NCBI RefSeq assembly: GCF_014191775.1
Contig: NZ_JACHXA010000011.1
Span: 59,647 to 123,646, forward strand
Reading direction: 5' to 3'
DNA length: 64,000 nt
From: Limibacillus halophilus
GTDB taxonomy: Bacteria > Pseudomonadota > Alphaproteobacteria > Kiloniellales > CECT-8803
Shown here: positions 26,423-34,897 of the stretch, one piece after another
Layout of the letters: every line of letters begins with the position of its first letter
How positions within the stretch are numbered: the first letter of the stretch is position 1
Made by a program: the position numbers and the translations under genes
The notes under the pieces: model-generated
Databases searched by the model: none
The model's input: the letters and a program-made list of their open reading frames with translations, nothing else
Told to the model about the DNA's origin: nothing

Positions 26423-27520
26423 ATGCAGATCACATCCGCGCTGCGGACTCTTTTCATCAATTTCGCCGTTCTGATCGGGTTGATTTTAGGACTCCTTTTC
26501 GTCACCGCGCTACTGGGTGACGGTTACAATCTGGCGAAGTCGTTGTTCCCGAAGGACGACAAACGCGCCGACCTGCCAAGCTACGAGGACCCTGAGTATG
26601 CCCGCCAGGTCTTCCGCGACCAGAAGGGCAGCATCAAGGATTACATCCCCTTTGTTGAATGGCGTCAGTCCGAGGTCAGCCGAGAAACGCTGACCATCGA
26701 TGCCAGTGGCCGTCGCCAGCATGGCATCGGACGTGACAATGATGCCGGGGCCGCGACGCTGGGCGTGTTCGGCGGGTCGACCGTCTGGGGCACAGGCGTC
26801 GACGACAACGGCACCATTCCGGCACAGCTCGATGCCTTGACCGACAAGTACGAGGTGACGAATTACGGTGAGCGCGGTTACACGACGCTGCAAAACCTGA
26901 TCGATCTCATGACCCTCATCAACGAACAGAGAGCGCCTGAAGTCGTTGTTTTCTATGAAGGTTTCAACGATGTCTGGGTTCATTGCAACTACGCGGTGAC
27001 GGAGCACCTGAACGGCCATCTGGAGGAGCGCCGCATCCAGGCCGCACTCGATCGCACCGGCAAGGAGGATTACCTCTACAACACGATTTTGGTCCCGATC
27101 CTGGCCTTCGTCACGCGGATTTCCGGCGGTGGCGACGACAGCCACCTGTCAGGCTGCAGCGAGGACCCGCAGCGCGCCGATGCGGTCGCCGAGATGTTCG
27201 TACGCACTCTGGAGATGGCCGAAGTCCTGGTGCGTGCCAACGGCGGCCGGTTCCACGCCTTCTTGCAGCCTTCCGCCTATTTCGCAAACCCGCGCAGCGA
27301 CTACCTGGACTTAGGCGATGCCGATCAGATTGCCCAGCGGGCCCAGTTCGCAGCCGTTTACCCGCTGATCCTTGAGAAGATGGCAGCCCGGGCGCATCCC
27401 TGGTTCAGCGATCTCAGCGGCGCTCTCGACAACGATCAGATGCTGTTGATCGATCACGTACACGTCACGCCGCTCGGCAACAGCTTACTGGCCGAGAAAA
27501 TCAGCGCCGCGTTGAAATGA
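26423..27520 (+). CDS. Membrane-anchored SGNH/GDSL-type hydrolase
   Basis: The 365-residue protein has one N-terminal transmembrane helix (about 10-33) and then an SGNH-like domain. FGGSTVWGTG is block I with the nucleophile Ser, YGERGYTT the Gly block, FYEGFNDVW the GxND block, and DHVHVTPLGN supplies Asp-x-x-His. Such proteins attached to surface-polysaccharide loci add or remove O-acyl groups or bind glycans. It is convergent with the carbamoyltransferase cluster 24 bp away, where homologous SGNH proteins often occur. Confidence 0.78.
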   Translation: MQITSALRTLFINFAVLIGLILGLLFVTALLGDGYNLAKSLFPKDDKRADLPSYEDPEYARQVFRDQKGSIKDYIPFVEWRQSEVSRETLTIDASGRRQHGIGRDNDAGAATLGVFGGSTVWGTGVDDNGTIPAQLDALTDKYEVTNYGERGYTTLQNLIDLMTLINEQRAPEVVVFYEGFNDVWVHCNYAVTEHLNGHLEERRIQAALDRTGKEDYLYNTILVPILAFVTRISGGGDDSHLSGCSEDPQRADAVAEMFVRTLEMAEVLVRANGGRFHAFLQPSAYFANPRSDYLDLGDADQIAQRAQFAAVYPLILEKMAARAHPWFSDLSGALDNDQMLLIDHVHVTPLGNSLLAEKISAALK

Positions 27521-27543
27521 CTTAGGCCGGGTCTCCGACCGCC

Positions 27544-28299
27544 CTACTCGTCACGCTCAATCACGATGGTGATGGTCTTGCGCAGCAAGTCGGAACCGGT
27601 CTCCGTCATGCGCTGAACGGAATGCAGAGAGTTGAAGGTCTTAACGAAGACCATGCACTGGTTCGGCACGAAAGGAACCGTTTCCAGCACCTCTATGCTC
27701 TCCCAGGGTATGACGCGGTTTTTCCAGTTGTAGGCATAACGCGGGTCGATTGCCCGGTTGACGTCGAGGCCACCGCCGATTTCCTCGCGCCAGTCATCCG
27801 GGCCGATCATCGACATGACGATCGTGATGACCTTGCGTTCGGCGTCGGTGTGGGGCGCCACTTCGCCACCATCGGCCTTGAGCACCGAAAACTCGAACCG
27901 GCTACGCAAGCGCATTGCCGGCTGCGGCAGACGACCCCGCAACAGAGATTTCCCCTGACGCTTGAGACGGGTTGGCCAGTCTTCGAACGCCTGATCCAGA
28001 GGCAAGTCAACGTGGTTGGCCCGGAGAAATTCCACGATGCTGCGGATGAAGGCTTCGCTTTTCACCCAGGCATGAACCCGGCCCCAGGCGGCGTTTTCCC
28101 GCAGAAAACGCTCGTAGTTCCGCCGCGCGAACTTCTCGGAAAGGCTGAGTTTGAAGGGATACTTGCCCAGCGGCTCGAAAAGCGCGATGTCGGGGAAGTT
28201 GGCCACCAGTTCGGCATACTGGCTCGCCTCCATCGCGGGACGGATCACCGCCAACGGATAAGGTTCGTAGCGCATCCGAACATTCTCAAATCTGAGCAT
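27544..28299 (-). CDS. Putative 2-oxoglutarate/Fe(II)-dependent oxygenase-like protein
   Basis: This 251-residue cytoplasmic protein has the facial-triad spacing of 2OG-Fe(II) oxygenases: HTDAERK (His-x-Asp) in the middle, NSLHSVQRM with a distal His, and Arg in LRKTITIVI that could bind 2-oxoglutarate. Between them lies a segment expected for a double-stranded beta-helix (PNQCMVFVKTF). The substrate is unknown, possibly a sugar or lipid in the neighbouring carbamoylation pathway. It is the last gene of the SxtJ-DUF5989-carbamoyltransferase run, 20 bp after the carbamoyltransferase. Confidence 0.65.
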   Translation of the reverse strand: MLRFENVRMRYEPYPLAVIRPAMEASQYAELVANFPDIALFEPLGKYPFKLSLSEKFARRNYERFLRENAAWGRVHAWVKSEAFIRSIVEFLRANHVDLPLDQAFEDWPTRLKRQGKSLLRGRLPQPAMRLRSRFEFSVLKADGGEVAPHTDAERKVITIVMSMIGPDDWREEIGGGLDVNRAIDPRYAYNWKNRVIPWESIEVLETVPFVPNQCMVFVKTFNSLHSVQRMTETGSDLLRKTITIVIERDE

Positions 28300-28319
28300 G
28301 GCGCGTGACTCCCGGTATC

Positions 28320-30155
28320 CTAGTCCAGTTCAAACCGGTCCTTGTAGTCCTGCTTCAAGGCCGGGTCCTGGTCGTCCTTACTCAAAAACGCGTTACCGCA
28401 CACCAGAACCTCGATATCCGTTCCCATGAAGCAACGGAAGGCGTCCGACGGCGTGCAGACGATCGGCTCGCCCCGCACGTTGAAGCTGGTATTAACCAGC
28501 ACCGGACAACCCGTCGCCGCCTTGAAGGCCGACAAGAGCGCGTGATACTGCGGGTTGGTCTCCTGGTGGACGGTCTGTATGCGGGCCGAGAAATCGACGT
28601 GCGTGACAGCCGGAATCTCCGAGCGGGCCACATTCAACTTGTCGATACCGAACAGCGCCTCCTCCTCGGGGGTCATCTGACGCCGACGCTTTTCGACCAC
28701 ATCGGCCACCATCAGCATATAAGGGCTGTCGCAATCCAGTTCGAACCAGTCCTCCAGATCCTCACGCAGCACCGAGGGTGCGAAGGGCCGGAAGGATTCG
28801 CGGTACTTGACCTTGAGGTTCAGCAGCTTCTGCATGGTCGGTGACCGCGGATCGCCCAGTATGGAGCGATTGCCGAGCGCTCGGGGGCCAAACTCCATGC
28901 GTCCCTGCATCCAACCCACGGCCTTACCCTCGGTCAGGGCATCGGTGGTCCGTGCGATCACCTCCGAATCGCTGAGCGCGGTGAAAACCGCACCCGCGGC
29001 CGTCAGCTCGGTTTCAATCTGCTCCGGCGAGAAGGACGGCCCCAGATAGGAGCCGACCATGGCATCCAGCCCTTCGCGCGCCGGTCGCGCCAAACCAAAA
29101 TGATCGTGATAACCGGCCAAGGCAGCCCCCAGGGCGCCGCCGGCATCGCCCGCGGCCGGCTGCACCCAGATCCGGTCGAACTGGCCGGAGCGCTGGAGCT
29201 TACCGTTGGCAACGCAATTGAGAGCCACCCCGCCCGCAAGGCACAGGTTTTTGATCCCGGTCTCCTTGGCCAGCGCTGTCGCCATGCACATGACGGCGAT
29301 TTCAGTCACCTCTTGGATCGACGCCGCAAGGTCCATGTGGTGTTGCGTCAGCAGTTCCTCGGGCCCGCGTGGCGGGCCGCCGAACAGCCTGTCGAAACGG
29401 CTGTTCGTCATGGTGAGGCCCGTGCAGAAATCAAAGTAACTGAGGTCCAGCTTGAAGGAGCCATCCTCGCGGATATCGATGATGTTATCGAGAATGGTTT
29501 GGGTGAAGGTTGGGCGGCCATAAGGCGCCAAGCCCATCACCTTGTACTCTCCGGAATTGACCTTGAAGCCGGTGTAGTAGGTAAAGGCCGAATAAAGAAG
29601 ACCCAGGGAATGCGGGAAGCGAATCTCCCGCTCGATCGTCAGGCTGTCGCCCCGACCGACACCCAGCGACGTGGTCGCCCACTCGCCGACGCCATCCATG
29701 GTCAACACCAGCGCCTCGTCGAAGGGCGACGGATAATAGGCGCTGGCCGCATGGCTTTGATGATGCTCGGCAAACAGCAACTTAGAACGCCAATCCACAT
29801 CTTCGGCGATCTCGCCCAGTTTTTCCACCATCAGGCGCTTCAGGAAAAGCTTCTCCTTCAGCCATAAGGGCATGGCCTTAAGAAAGGAGGTAAACCCGCG
29901 TGGTGCGAACATCAGGTAGGTTTCGATCAGGCGCTCGAACTTGATGAAGGGCTTTTCGTAGAAAACCACGTGATCGATATCCGCGGCACTGATCCCAGCT
30001 TCGGTCAGGCAGTAGGAAATAGCATGATGCGGAAAATCATCATCGTGTTTCTTGCGTGTAAACCGCTCTTCCTGTGCCGCCGATATGATGCGGCCATCCT
30101 CAACCAGCGCGGCGGCGCTGTCGTGGTAGAAGGCGGAAATCCCAAGAATACGCAT
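28320..30155 (-). CDS. Carbamoyltransferase (NodU/CmcH/TobZ family)
   Basis: The 611-residue enzyme opens MRILGISAFYHDSAAALVEDG with AAQEERFTRKKHDDDFP, typical of the Kae1-like N-terminal domain. It also has HHQSHAASAYYPSPF (metal-binding histidines), LAGGVALNCVANGK and, in the YrdC-like C-terminal part, GRMEFGPRALGNRSIL. The family moves a carbamoyl group from carbamoyl phosphate through carbamoyl-AMP onto a hydroxyl. It is preceded by DUF5989 and SxtJ-like genes, the same set as SxtI-SxtJ-SxtK of saxitoxin clusters and many exopolysaccharide loci. The true acceptor here is probably a surface glycan. Confidence 0.93.
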   Translation of the reverse strand: MRILGISAFYHDSAAALVEDGRIISAAQEERFTRKKHDDDFPHHAISYCLTEAGISAADIDHVVFYEKPFIKFERLIETYLMFAPRGFTSFLKAMPLWLKEKLFLKRLMVEKLGEIAEDVDWRSKLLFAEHHQSHAASAYYPSPFDEALVLTMDGVGEWATTSLGVGRGDSLTIEREIRFPHSLGLLYSAFTYYTGFKVNSGEYKVMGLAPYGRPTFTQTILDNIIDIREDGSFKLDLSYFDFCTGLTMTNSRFDRLFGGPPRGPEELLTQHHMDLAASIQEVTEIAVMCMATALAKETGIKNLCLAGGVALNCVANGKLQRSGQFDRIWVQPAAGDAGGALGAALAGYHDHFGLARPAREGLDAMVGSYLGPSFSPEQIETELTAAGAVFTALSDSEVIARTTDALTEGKAVGWMQGRMEFGPRALGNRSILGDPRSPTMQKLLNLKVKYRESFRPFAPSVLREDLEDWFELDCDSPYMLMVADVVEKRRRQMTPEEEALFGIDKLNVARSEIPAVTHVDFSARIQTVHQETNPQYHALLSAFKAATGCPVLVNTSFNVRGEPIVCTPSDAFRCFMGTDIEVLVCGNAFLSKDDQDPALKQDYKDRFELD

Positions 30156-30160
30156 GGGGC

Positions 30161-30310
30161 CTAGAATATCGTGTAGATGAAGGGTGCGACAGCCGAGCCC
30201 TTGGCCAAGATCACGAGACCGCCCAGCAAAAGAGCCATGACGATGATCGGCATCAACCAAAACTTGCGGCGCGCCCGCATGAATGCCCAGAGCTCTTTTA
30301 TGAAAGACAT
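30161..30310 (-). CDS. DUF5989 (SxtK-like) single-span membrane microprotein
   Basis: This 49-residue protein has a short amphipathic start (MSFIKELWAFMRARRKFWL), one transmembrane helix (PIIVMALLLGGLVILA) and the conserved tail GSAVAPFIYTIF. This is the DUF5989/SxtK pattern and always accompanies NodU-type carbamoyltransferases. The ATG at 30310 follows AGGGA. It lies between the SxtJ-like gene and the carbamoyltransferase, 5 bp before the latter. Probably a membrane partner of the carbamoylation machinery. Confidence 0.85.
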   Translation of the reverse strand: MSFIKELWAFMRARRKFWLMPIIVMALLLGGLVILAKGSAVAPFIYTIF

Positions 30311-30325
30311 GAAGTGTCCCTAATC

Positions 30326-30763
30326 CTAGAACTGATTTGTCATGGAACCTTGGTCAACGTCTTCTTTTGCACGGATGATCCAGTAACTGGTTTCACCCGG
30401 TCGCTTGCGAAGCCGCAATAGATCGCTGCCGAATAGCCGCATCGCCAGTCCCATCGGCGTGAAGACGACAAAAAACAGCAGGCCCATGACCAGGGGATTG
30501 ACGATCCGGTGTAAAAGCAGACCGAACTTGAGCCACAGCAGATTCATGGTCCGCAGGCACAGGGGCGCAACGCACGCTGCCAGCAAGAAACCCGACGAAA
30601 CAACGAATGCCGCTATGGACCACGGGCCGAGACCGCCGCTGTAAAGCAGCCACGCGCCCAGGAGCGCGAAAACAACCGCAAAGGTTATGCCAAAGGACTT
30701 TTCCGAGGGCGCCTTCGTGTCGTCGCGATCAGTCGTATACTCGTGATGCCCTTTGCGCGCCAC
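30326..30763 (-). CDS. SxtJ-like membrane protein
   Basis: The 145-residue protein has a polar N-terminus, then SEKSFGITFAVVFALLGAWLL, a second hydrophobic helix and the amphipathic LLWLKFGLLLHRIVNPLVMGLLFFVVFTPMG. This is the SxtJ pattern of two or three membrane segments followed by a basic tail (LLRLRKRPGETSYWI). It is found with carbamoyltransferase and DUF5989 genes. The GTG at 30763 with GAGG upstream is chosen; an ATG at 30808 is in frame but has no ribosome site. Function is unknown but tied to carbamoylation by context. Confidence 0.75.
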   Translation of the reverse strand: MARKGHHEYTTDRDDTKAPSEKSFGITFAVVFALLGAWLLYSGGLGPWSIAAFVVSSGFLLAACVAPLCLRTMNLLWLKFGLLLHRIVNPLVMGLLFFVVFTPMGLAMRLFGSDLLRLRKRPGETSYWIIRAKEDVDQGSMTNQF

Positions 30764-30906
30764 GGTCCCATTCCTCAGCAGATCGGTGTTGGCGCTATGT
30801 CTTTGCATAACGCCGCTAGACTGACAACGGAATTCTATCGCGAGGCCAGGGGGGATTCTATGCGCGCGCCACGGGCAGGCGGTGATCGAACGGCGACACC
30901 CGGTTA

Positions 30907-31593
30907 TTAAAGAAACTCCACGCTTGCCGCCACGAAGTGCAACCCGGCAGCCAATAAAACCATGGCGTGCCAGACGGCATTGTGAAAGGGCAGCCGCCTC
31001 AGGCTGTGCACTCCCGCCCCCAGGGAATAGACGATACCGCCCGCTGCCAGGAGCCATAGGGTCTGAGATGAGATGGCGGCGATCAGCGGCTCTACCACGA
31101 CCAATGCCAACCATCCCATTGCAAGATACAGAAGGAGCGAGAGGCGTTCGAAGCGTCTCGGGAACAGCAGTTTGAGCACAACGCCGAGAAACGCCGTCGT
31201 CCAAAGGGCACCCAAGAGCAAGACACCCGCCTCTCCGCCAAGGCTCGCAGCCGCGTAAGGCGTGTAAGATCCTGCGATCATCACGAAGATTACCGCGTGA
31301 TCGATCCGCCGGAGCCATTCCTTGCGCGGCCCCGGAGTCGCCAGATTATATGCCGCTGAGGCACAAAATGTTGAAACCAGCCCGAAACAGTAAACGGTAA
31401 GACTCGCCGTCACCGTCACGTCCATGAGGTGCGACGATTTGATCAGCATCCAAGCGGAAGCGATGATCGAGGCTGCGACGCCTATCCAGTGAACTCCAGC
31501 GTCAGCCTTGCGTTCACGGACGGAATAGTTGGGAAAGTCAAAGGCATCTCCGCCTGTTTCCCTGCATCTTGGCGGCCCAACTACGCGCGCCAT
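30907..31593 (-). CDS. Hemolysin III / TrhA (PAQR-like) family membrane protein
   Basis: The 228-residue protein has seven predicted membrane helices. Conserved family residues lie in FCASAAYN, RIDHAVIFVMIAGSYTPY and the C-terminal HNAVWHAMVLLAAGLHF; these Ser and His side chains form the metal site of the adiponectin-receptor-like fold. It is placed in the inner membrane. Bacterial members are linked to membrane energetics (TrhA). It is unlikely to be a real toxin. Confidence 0.88.
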   Translation of the reverse strand: MARVVGPPRCRETGGDAFDFPNYSVRERKADAGVHWIGVAASIIASAWMLIKSSHLMDVTVTASLTVYCFGLVSTFCASAAYNLATPGPRKEWLRRIDHAVIFVMIAGSYTPYAAASLGGEAGVLLLGALWTTAFLGVVLKLLFPRRFERLSLLLYLAMGWLALVVVEPLIAAISSQTLWLLAAGGIVYSLGAGVHSLRRLPFHNAVWHAMVLLAAGLHFVAASVEFL

Positions 31594-31638
31594 GCCGTTA
31601 AAATCCCAAGCTGTTAATGTTTTTTAACCGAGCGATTG

Positions 31639-31733
31639 TTGCAGTCCTGCGAGATCGGCATAGAGTTAAATCTAGCTTCTCAATCTCACGTCGCCTACGC
31701 CCCGCCAGCGGTTGCTCGCGGGGCACTTTTTTT
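31639..31733 (+). ncRNA. Candidate small RNA: promoter-like motif followed by an orphan terminator
   Basis: On the plus strand a TTGCAG/TAGAGT pair (16-base spacing, about 31647-31674) is followed by about 25 bases. Then a strong hairpin GCCCCGC/GCGGGGC (31699-31724) is followed by seven T (31727-31733). No plus-strand gene precedes the terminator, and both flanking genes run leftwards. A transcript of about 50-60 nt would result. The hairpin is clear, but the promoter is a weak match and function is unknown. Confidence 0.3.
31699..31733 (+). terminator. Rho-independent terminator without an upstream plus-strand gene
   Basis: Seven G/C-rich base pairs (GCCCCGC with GCGGGGC) with a 12-base loop are followed by AC and seven T residues. 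It is oriented for plus-strand transcription, whereas the neighbouring genes (hemolysin III family and thiolase) are on the minus strand. Confidence 0.75.
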
Positions 31734-31747
31734 GCGCCGGGGTTCGA

Positions 31748-32914
31748 TTAGCGAAGCGGTTCCAGGATAGAGCAGTAATTCGCGACAGCCGCGCCACCCA
31801 TGTTGAAGATTCCGGCAAGCTTGGGATTGGCAAGTTGCATGTCGCCCGCCGTGCCGGTCAACTGCATCGACGCCATGATGTGCATGGAAACGCCGGTCGC
31901 ACCGATCGGATGACCCTTGGACTTCAACCCCCCGGATACATTCACCGGCAATTTACCGTCTTTTTGGGTCCAACCTTCTAGTACGGCCCTGGCGCCCTGT
32001 CCCTCGGGCGTCAGTCCCATAGCCTCATACTCCAGCAACTCGGCAATGGTAAAACAGTCGTGCGTTTCCACGAAGCTGAGATCATTCAAGGTCAGCTTGG
32101 CCTCACCCAATGCCTTTTTCCAAGCCATCTCACAACCTTCGAACTTGACGATGTCGCGCCGGCTCATCGGCAGGAAGTCGTTGACTTGCGCCGCTGATCT
32201 GAACACCACGGCCTTGCGCATCGACAGGGCTGTGTCGACATCGGTCAGCACCACAGCCGCCGCGCCGTCGGAAACCAGGGAGCAGTCGGTGCGCTTCAAG
32301 GGGCCTGCAACCAGCGGGTTCTTATCGGAAATTTCACGACAGAACTCGACGCTCAGATCCTTGCGCATCTGCGCCAAAGGGTTGGCGCAACCGTTCTTGT
32401 GGTTCTTAGAGGCTATAGCGGCCAACGCGTCGCTTTGATCGCCGTGCCGCTGAAAATACTGCTGTGCGATGCGCCCGAAAACACCCGCGAAACCGCCTTC
32501 GATATCGGCTTCCTCCTTGAGGTAGGAGGCTTTGAGCAAGGTGTTGCCGATCTCCGGACCGGATATGCCAGTCATCTTTTCAACACCGACCACCAGTACG
32601 AAACGCGCTTTTTTGGCGCCAATCGACTTCATACCCTGGTGAATGGCGGCCGAGCCCGTCGCACAGGCGTTTTCAACCCGCGTTGCAGGCTTGAACCGAA
32701 AGCGGTCATCGAACTGAAGGACCAAAGAGGAAGGAAACCCTTGCGGTGAAAAACCTTCGTTGAAATTGCCAACGACGATTTCGTCAACGTCATCGGGCGA
32801 GATACCGGCATCGTCAAGGGCGGCCAGCGCCACTTTTCCGATCAGGTCCTCGACATCCAGGCCGTCGTGTTTTCCAAACGGCGTATGGCTCCAACCTACG
32901 ATGCAGGCAGTCAT
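31748..32914 (-). CDS. Thiolase, SCP-x/acetyl-CoA acetyltransferase-like
   Basis: This 388-residue thiolase-fold enzyme has the acyl-accepting Cys in ENACATGSAAIHQG and His in KSKGHPIGATGVSMH. The C-terminus ends GGAAVANYCSILEP as in SCP-x-type thiolases. It should cleave or form 3-ketoacyl-CoA, though many bacterial members of this group have unknown substrates. No beta-oxidation partner is adjacent. It starts at ATG 32914 and stands alone on the minus strand. Confidence 0.85.
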   Translation of the reverse strand: MTACIVGWSHTPFGKHDGLDVEDLIGKVALAALDDAGISPDDVDEIVVGNFNEGFSPQGFPSSLVLQFDDRFRFKPATRVENACATGSAAIHQGMKSIGAKKARFVLVVGVEKMTGISGPEIGNTLLKASYLKEEADIEGGFAGVFGRIAQQYFQRHGDQSDALAAIASKNHKNGCANPLAQMRKDLSVEFCREISDKNPLVAGPLKRTDCSLVSDGAAAVVLTDVDTALSMRKAVVFRSAAQVNDFLPMSRRDIVKFEGCEMAWKKALGEAKLTLNDLSFVETHDCFTIAELLEYEAMGLTPEGQGARAVLEGWTQKDGKLPVNVSGGLKSKGHPIGATGVSMHIMASMQLTGTAGDMQLANPKLAGIFNMGGAAVANYCSILEPLR

Positions 32915-33035
32915 GCTTCCTCCTTGCGCTGCCGTCCTCGAACGGCGGTGCGATCAAACTTCGCTTCGACGTCTTGGAGTCGAAGATGGTCCAACAAAGT
33001 CGATACCGCAAGTGCGAAGGTGACGCGGAGGAATC

Positions 33036-33386
33036 CTAAAAACGTTCCTGCCCATGCTCGCGTACCGGGTCCGGAAAGTCGCGATATAGAGCGAAGGTTA
33101 CATTTTTCACCAAGCGGTTGACCTCGAAGTGCAGCCCCTCGACCGGGTCGCGTCTGGAAGCCACTTCGTTGAAGGCTTCGTCCAACTGCGCCAACCCGGC
33201 CACCTCCATCATCAGATGGAACTCGCCCAGGTGTGAGGGGCCCAGGCCCAGCTTGCGACGCATCAAACGCCAACCGACGATCAGCCCATCTTCCTCCAAG
33301 GCTCCCAGATAGGCATCCAGCGCTTCGACGAAGTCCAGATCGGATACGCCTTCCTTCAGATCGAACCATCCGTTGTAGATGTTCAT
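33036..33386 (-). CDS. DUF6614-like hypothetical protein
   Basis: This 116-residue soluble protein is recognised by a conserved pattern around GVSDLDFVEALDAYLGALEEDG, RRKLGLGPSHLGEFHLMMEV and FALYRDFPDP. The ferredoxin-like alpha-beta arrangement suggests a dimeric alpha/beta-barrel-type small protein. Family naming is from memory of the motif and is moderately sure. It lies 16 bp after the dihydroorotase start side, on the same strand. Function unknown. Confidence 0.6.
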   Translation of the reverse strand: MNIYNGWFDLKEGVSDLDFVEALDAYLGALEEDGLIVGWRLMRRKLGLGPSHLGEFHLMMEVAGLAQLDEAFNEVASRRDPVEGLHFEVNRLVKNVTFALYRDFPDPVREHGQERF

Positions 33387-33402
33387 GGATCCCGCCCTCC
33401 CG

Positions 33403-34731
33403 CTACAGAGTCTCCTGAAACCTTATCGGTTCGCCAATCGGCGCGCCAAGCAGCGAGCCTTCGCGCATCACGACATGGCCGCGCACGATGGTCATGACAG
33501 GCCAACCTTTGATCGCCTTGCCTTCAAACGGGGACCAGCCGCATTTGCTGGCCAACCAATCCGGTTCAATGGTTCGATTCGCCTTGAGATCGACCACTGT
33601 GAAGTCGGCATCGTAACCCAGGGCGATACGGCCTTTTCCCGCAATATTGAAAATCCTGTTTGCTCCCGCGCTGGTAAGATCGATCAGGCGTTGCAAGGTC
33701 AGGCGCCCGGCATTGAAATGATCCAGTAAGAGCGGCAAGAGCGTTTGCACGCCGGGCATCCCCGATGGCGAACGCGGATAGTCGCGTTGTTTCTCCTCCA
33801 GCGTATGCGGCGCGTGATCCGACCCGATCACATCCACGACCCCGTCCCGCACCGCCTGCCAAAGCGCCTCGCGATGACGCGCTTCCCGGATGGGGGGGTT
33901 CATTTGGGCAAGGCTGCCCCATTCTTCGTAGCATTCCGGCGCCGCCAAGGTGAGGTGTTGAGGTGTCGCCTCCATGGTCGCCAGGTCCTTGTTGGCGGCC
34001 AGCAGCGGAATCTCTTCAGCCGTCGAAATATGGAGCACGTGAATTTTGCGCCCCGCCTTACGCGCGAGGCGTAAAATCCGGTCCGTCGCCAAACGCGCCG
34101 CTTCAACATCGCGCCACTCGGGGTGCAACGATACCGGTCCGCCGTCGCGTACAAGCGCCATGCGCTCGCGCAACCGCGCTTCGTCCTCGGCATGGATCGA
34201 GACCCGGCGACGCCCGGACTTGAGCACCTTCAGCAACGCCTCGTCATCTTCCACCAACAGGCTTCCCGTCGATGACCCCATGAAAATCTTGATGCCGCAA
34301 CAGCCCGGTAGGAGTTCAAGCTCGGCCAGGGCGTGAGCATTTTCCTCCGATGACCCCATGAAAAAGGCATGATCCACCCAGGTCCGTCCCTTGGCGCGCG
34401 CCAGCTTGTTCGCAAGGTCGTCCGCCGTCAGGGTCGAGGGGTTCGTGTTCGGCATTTCGAAGACGCCGGTCACCCCGCCCAGAGCGGCGGCCCGGGTACC
34501 GCTTTCCAAGTCTTCCTTATGCTCGAGTCCCGGCTCACGAAAGTGTACCTGGCTATCGATCACACCCGGAAGTACGGTCAACCCTCCAAGGTCCAGGCAT
34601 TCGGCGCCATCGGCGTCGATCTTGCCGAGGCCTGCGATTCGTCCGTTGCTGACTCCGACGGATATCTTCTCCAATCCGTTCGGCGTAGCGACTTCCGCCC
34701 CTTTTAAAACGAGATCGAACACTTGCGACAT
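33403..34731 (-). CDS. Dihydroorotase-type amidohydrolase
   Basis: The 442-residue amidohydrolase has DSQVHFREPGLEHKED, a metal-bridging Lys in CGIKIFMGSS, His in SIHAED and HVLHIST, and Asp in GSDHAPHT. These fit dihydroorotase/hydantoinase-type enzymes of pyrimidine synthesis. The first metal His of the usual HxH is Gln (SQVHFR), a change that needs noting for activity. The ATG at 34731 follows GGGAG. No other pyr gene is adjacent, so the reaction is inferred from family resemblance. Confidence 0.82.
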   Translation of the reverse strand: MSQVFDLVLKGAEVATPNGLEKISVGVSNGRIAGLGKIDADGAECLDLGGLTVLPGVIDSQVHFREPGLEHKEDLESGTRAAALGGVTGVFEMPNTNPSTLTADDLANKLARAKGRTWVDHAFFMGSSEENAHALAELELLPGCCGIKIFMGSSTGSLLVEDDEALLKVLKSGRRRVSIHAEDEARLRERMALVRDGGPVSLHPEWRDVEAARLATDRILRLARKAGRKIHVLHISTAEEIPLLAANKDLATMEATPQHLTLAAPECYEEWGSLAQMNPPIREARHREALWQAVRDGVVDVIGSDHAPHTLEEKQRDYPRSPSGMPGVQTLLPLLLDHFNAGRLTLQRLIDLTSAGANRIFNIAGKGRIALGYDADFTVVDLKANRTIEPDWLASKCGWSPFEGKAIKGWPVMTIVRGHVVMREGSLLGAPIGEPIRFQETL

Positions 34732-34897
34732 ACTGCATCTCCCGGTAACCGTTGGCCTCTCGGTTTTAGCTGATCCGAGCGGACCAAACCAGGAAGATAG
34801 CTGAAGCATTGAATTAAATGGCCTCGCATCCGAACGCTCAACTCCCTAAATGGCGTTAATCGCGCGTAGCCGTGCAAGAAGGACCGGAAACATATCG

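Noticed and set aside
30764..31318. Long upstream extension of the SxtJ-like frame
   Set aside because: It runs through the intergenic region and antisense-overlaps the hemolysin III gene; the SxtJ-like homology begins only near 30763.
31612..31628. TTAA-N6-TTAAC near the hemolysin III start as a third CtrA box
   Set aside because: Spacing is six rather than seven bases, so it does not match the consensus; kept out of the feature list.
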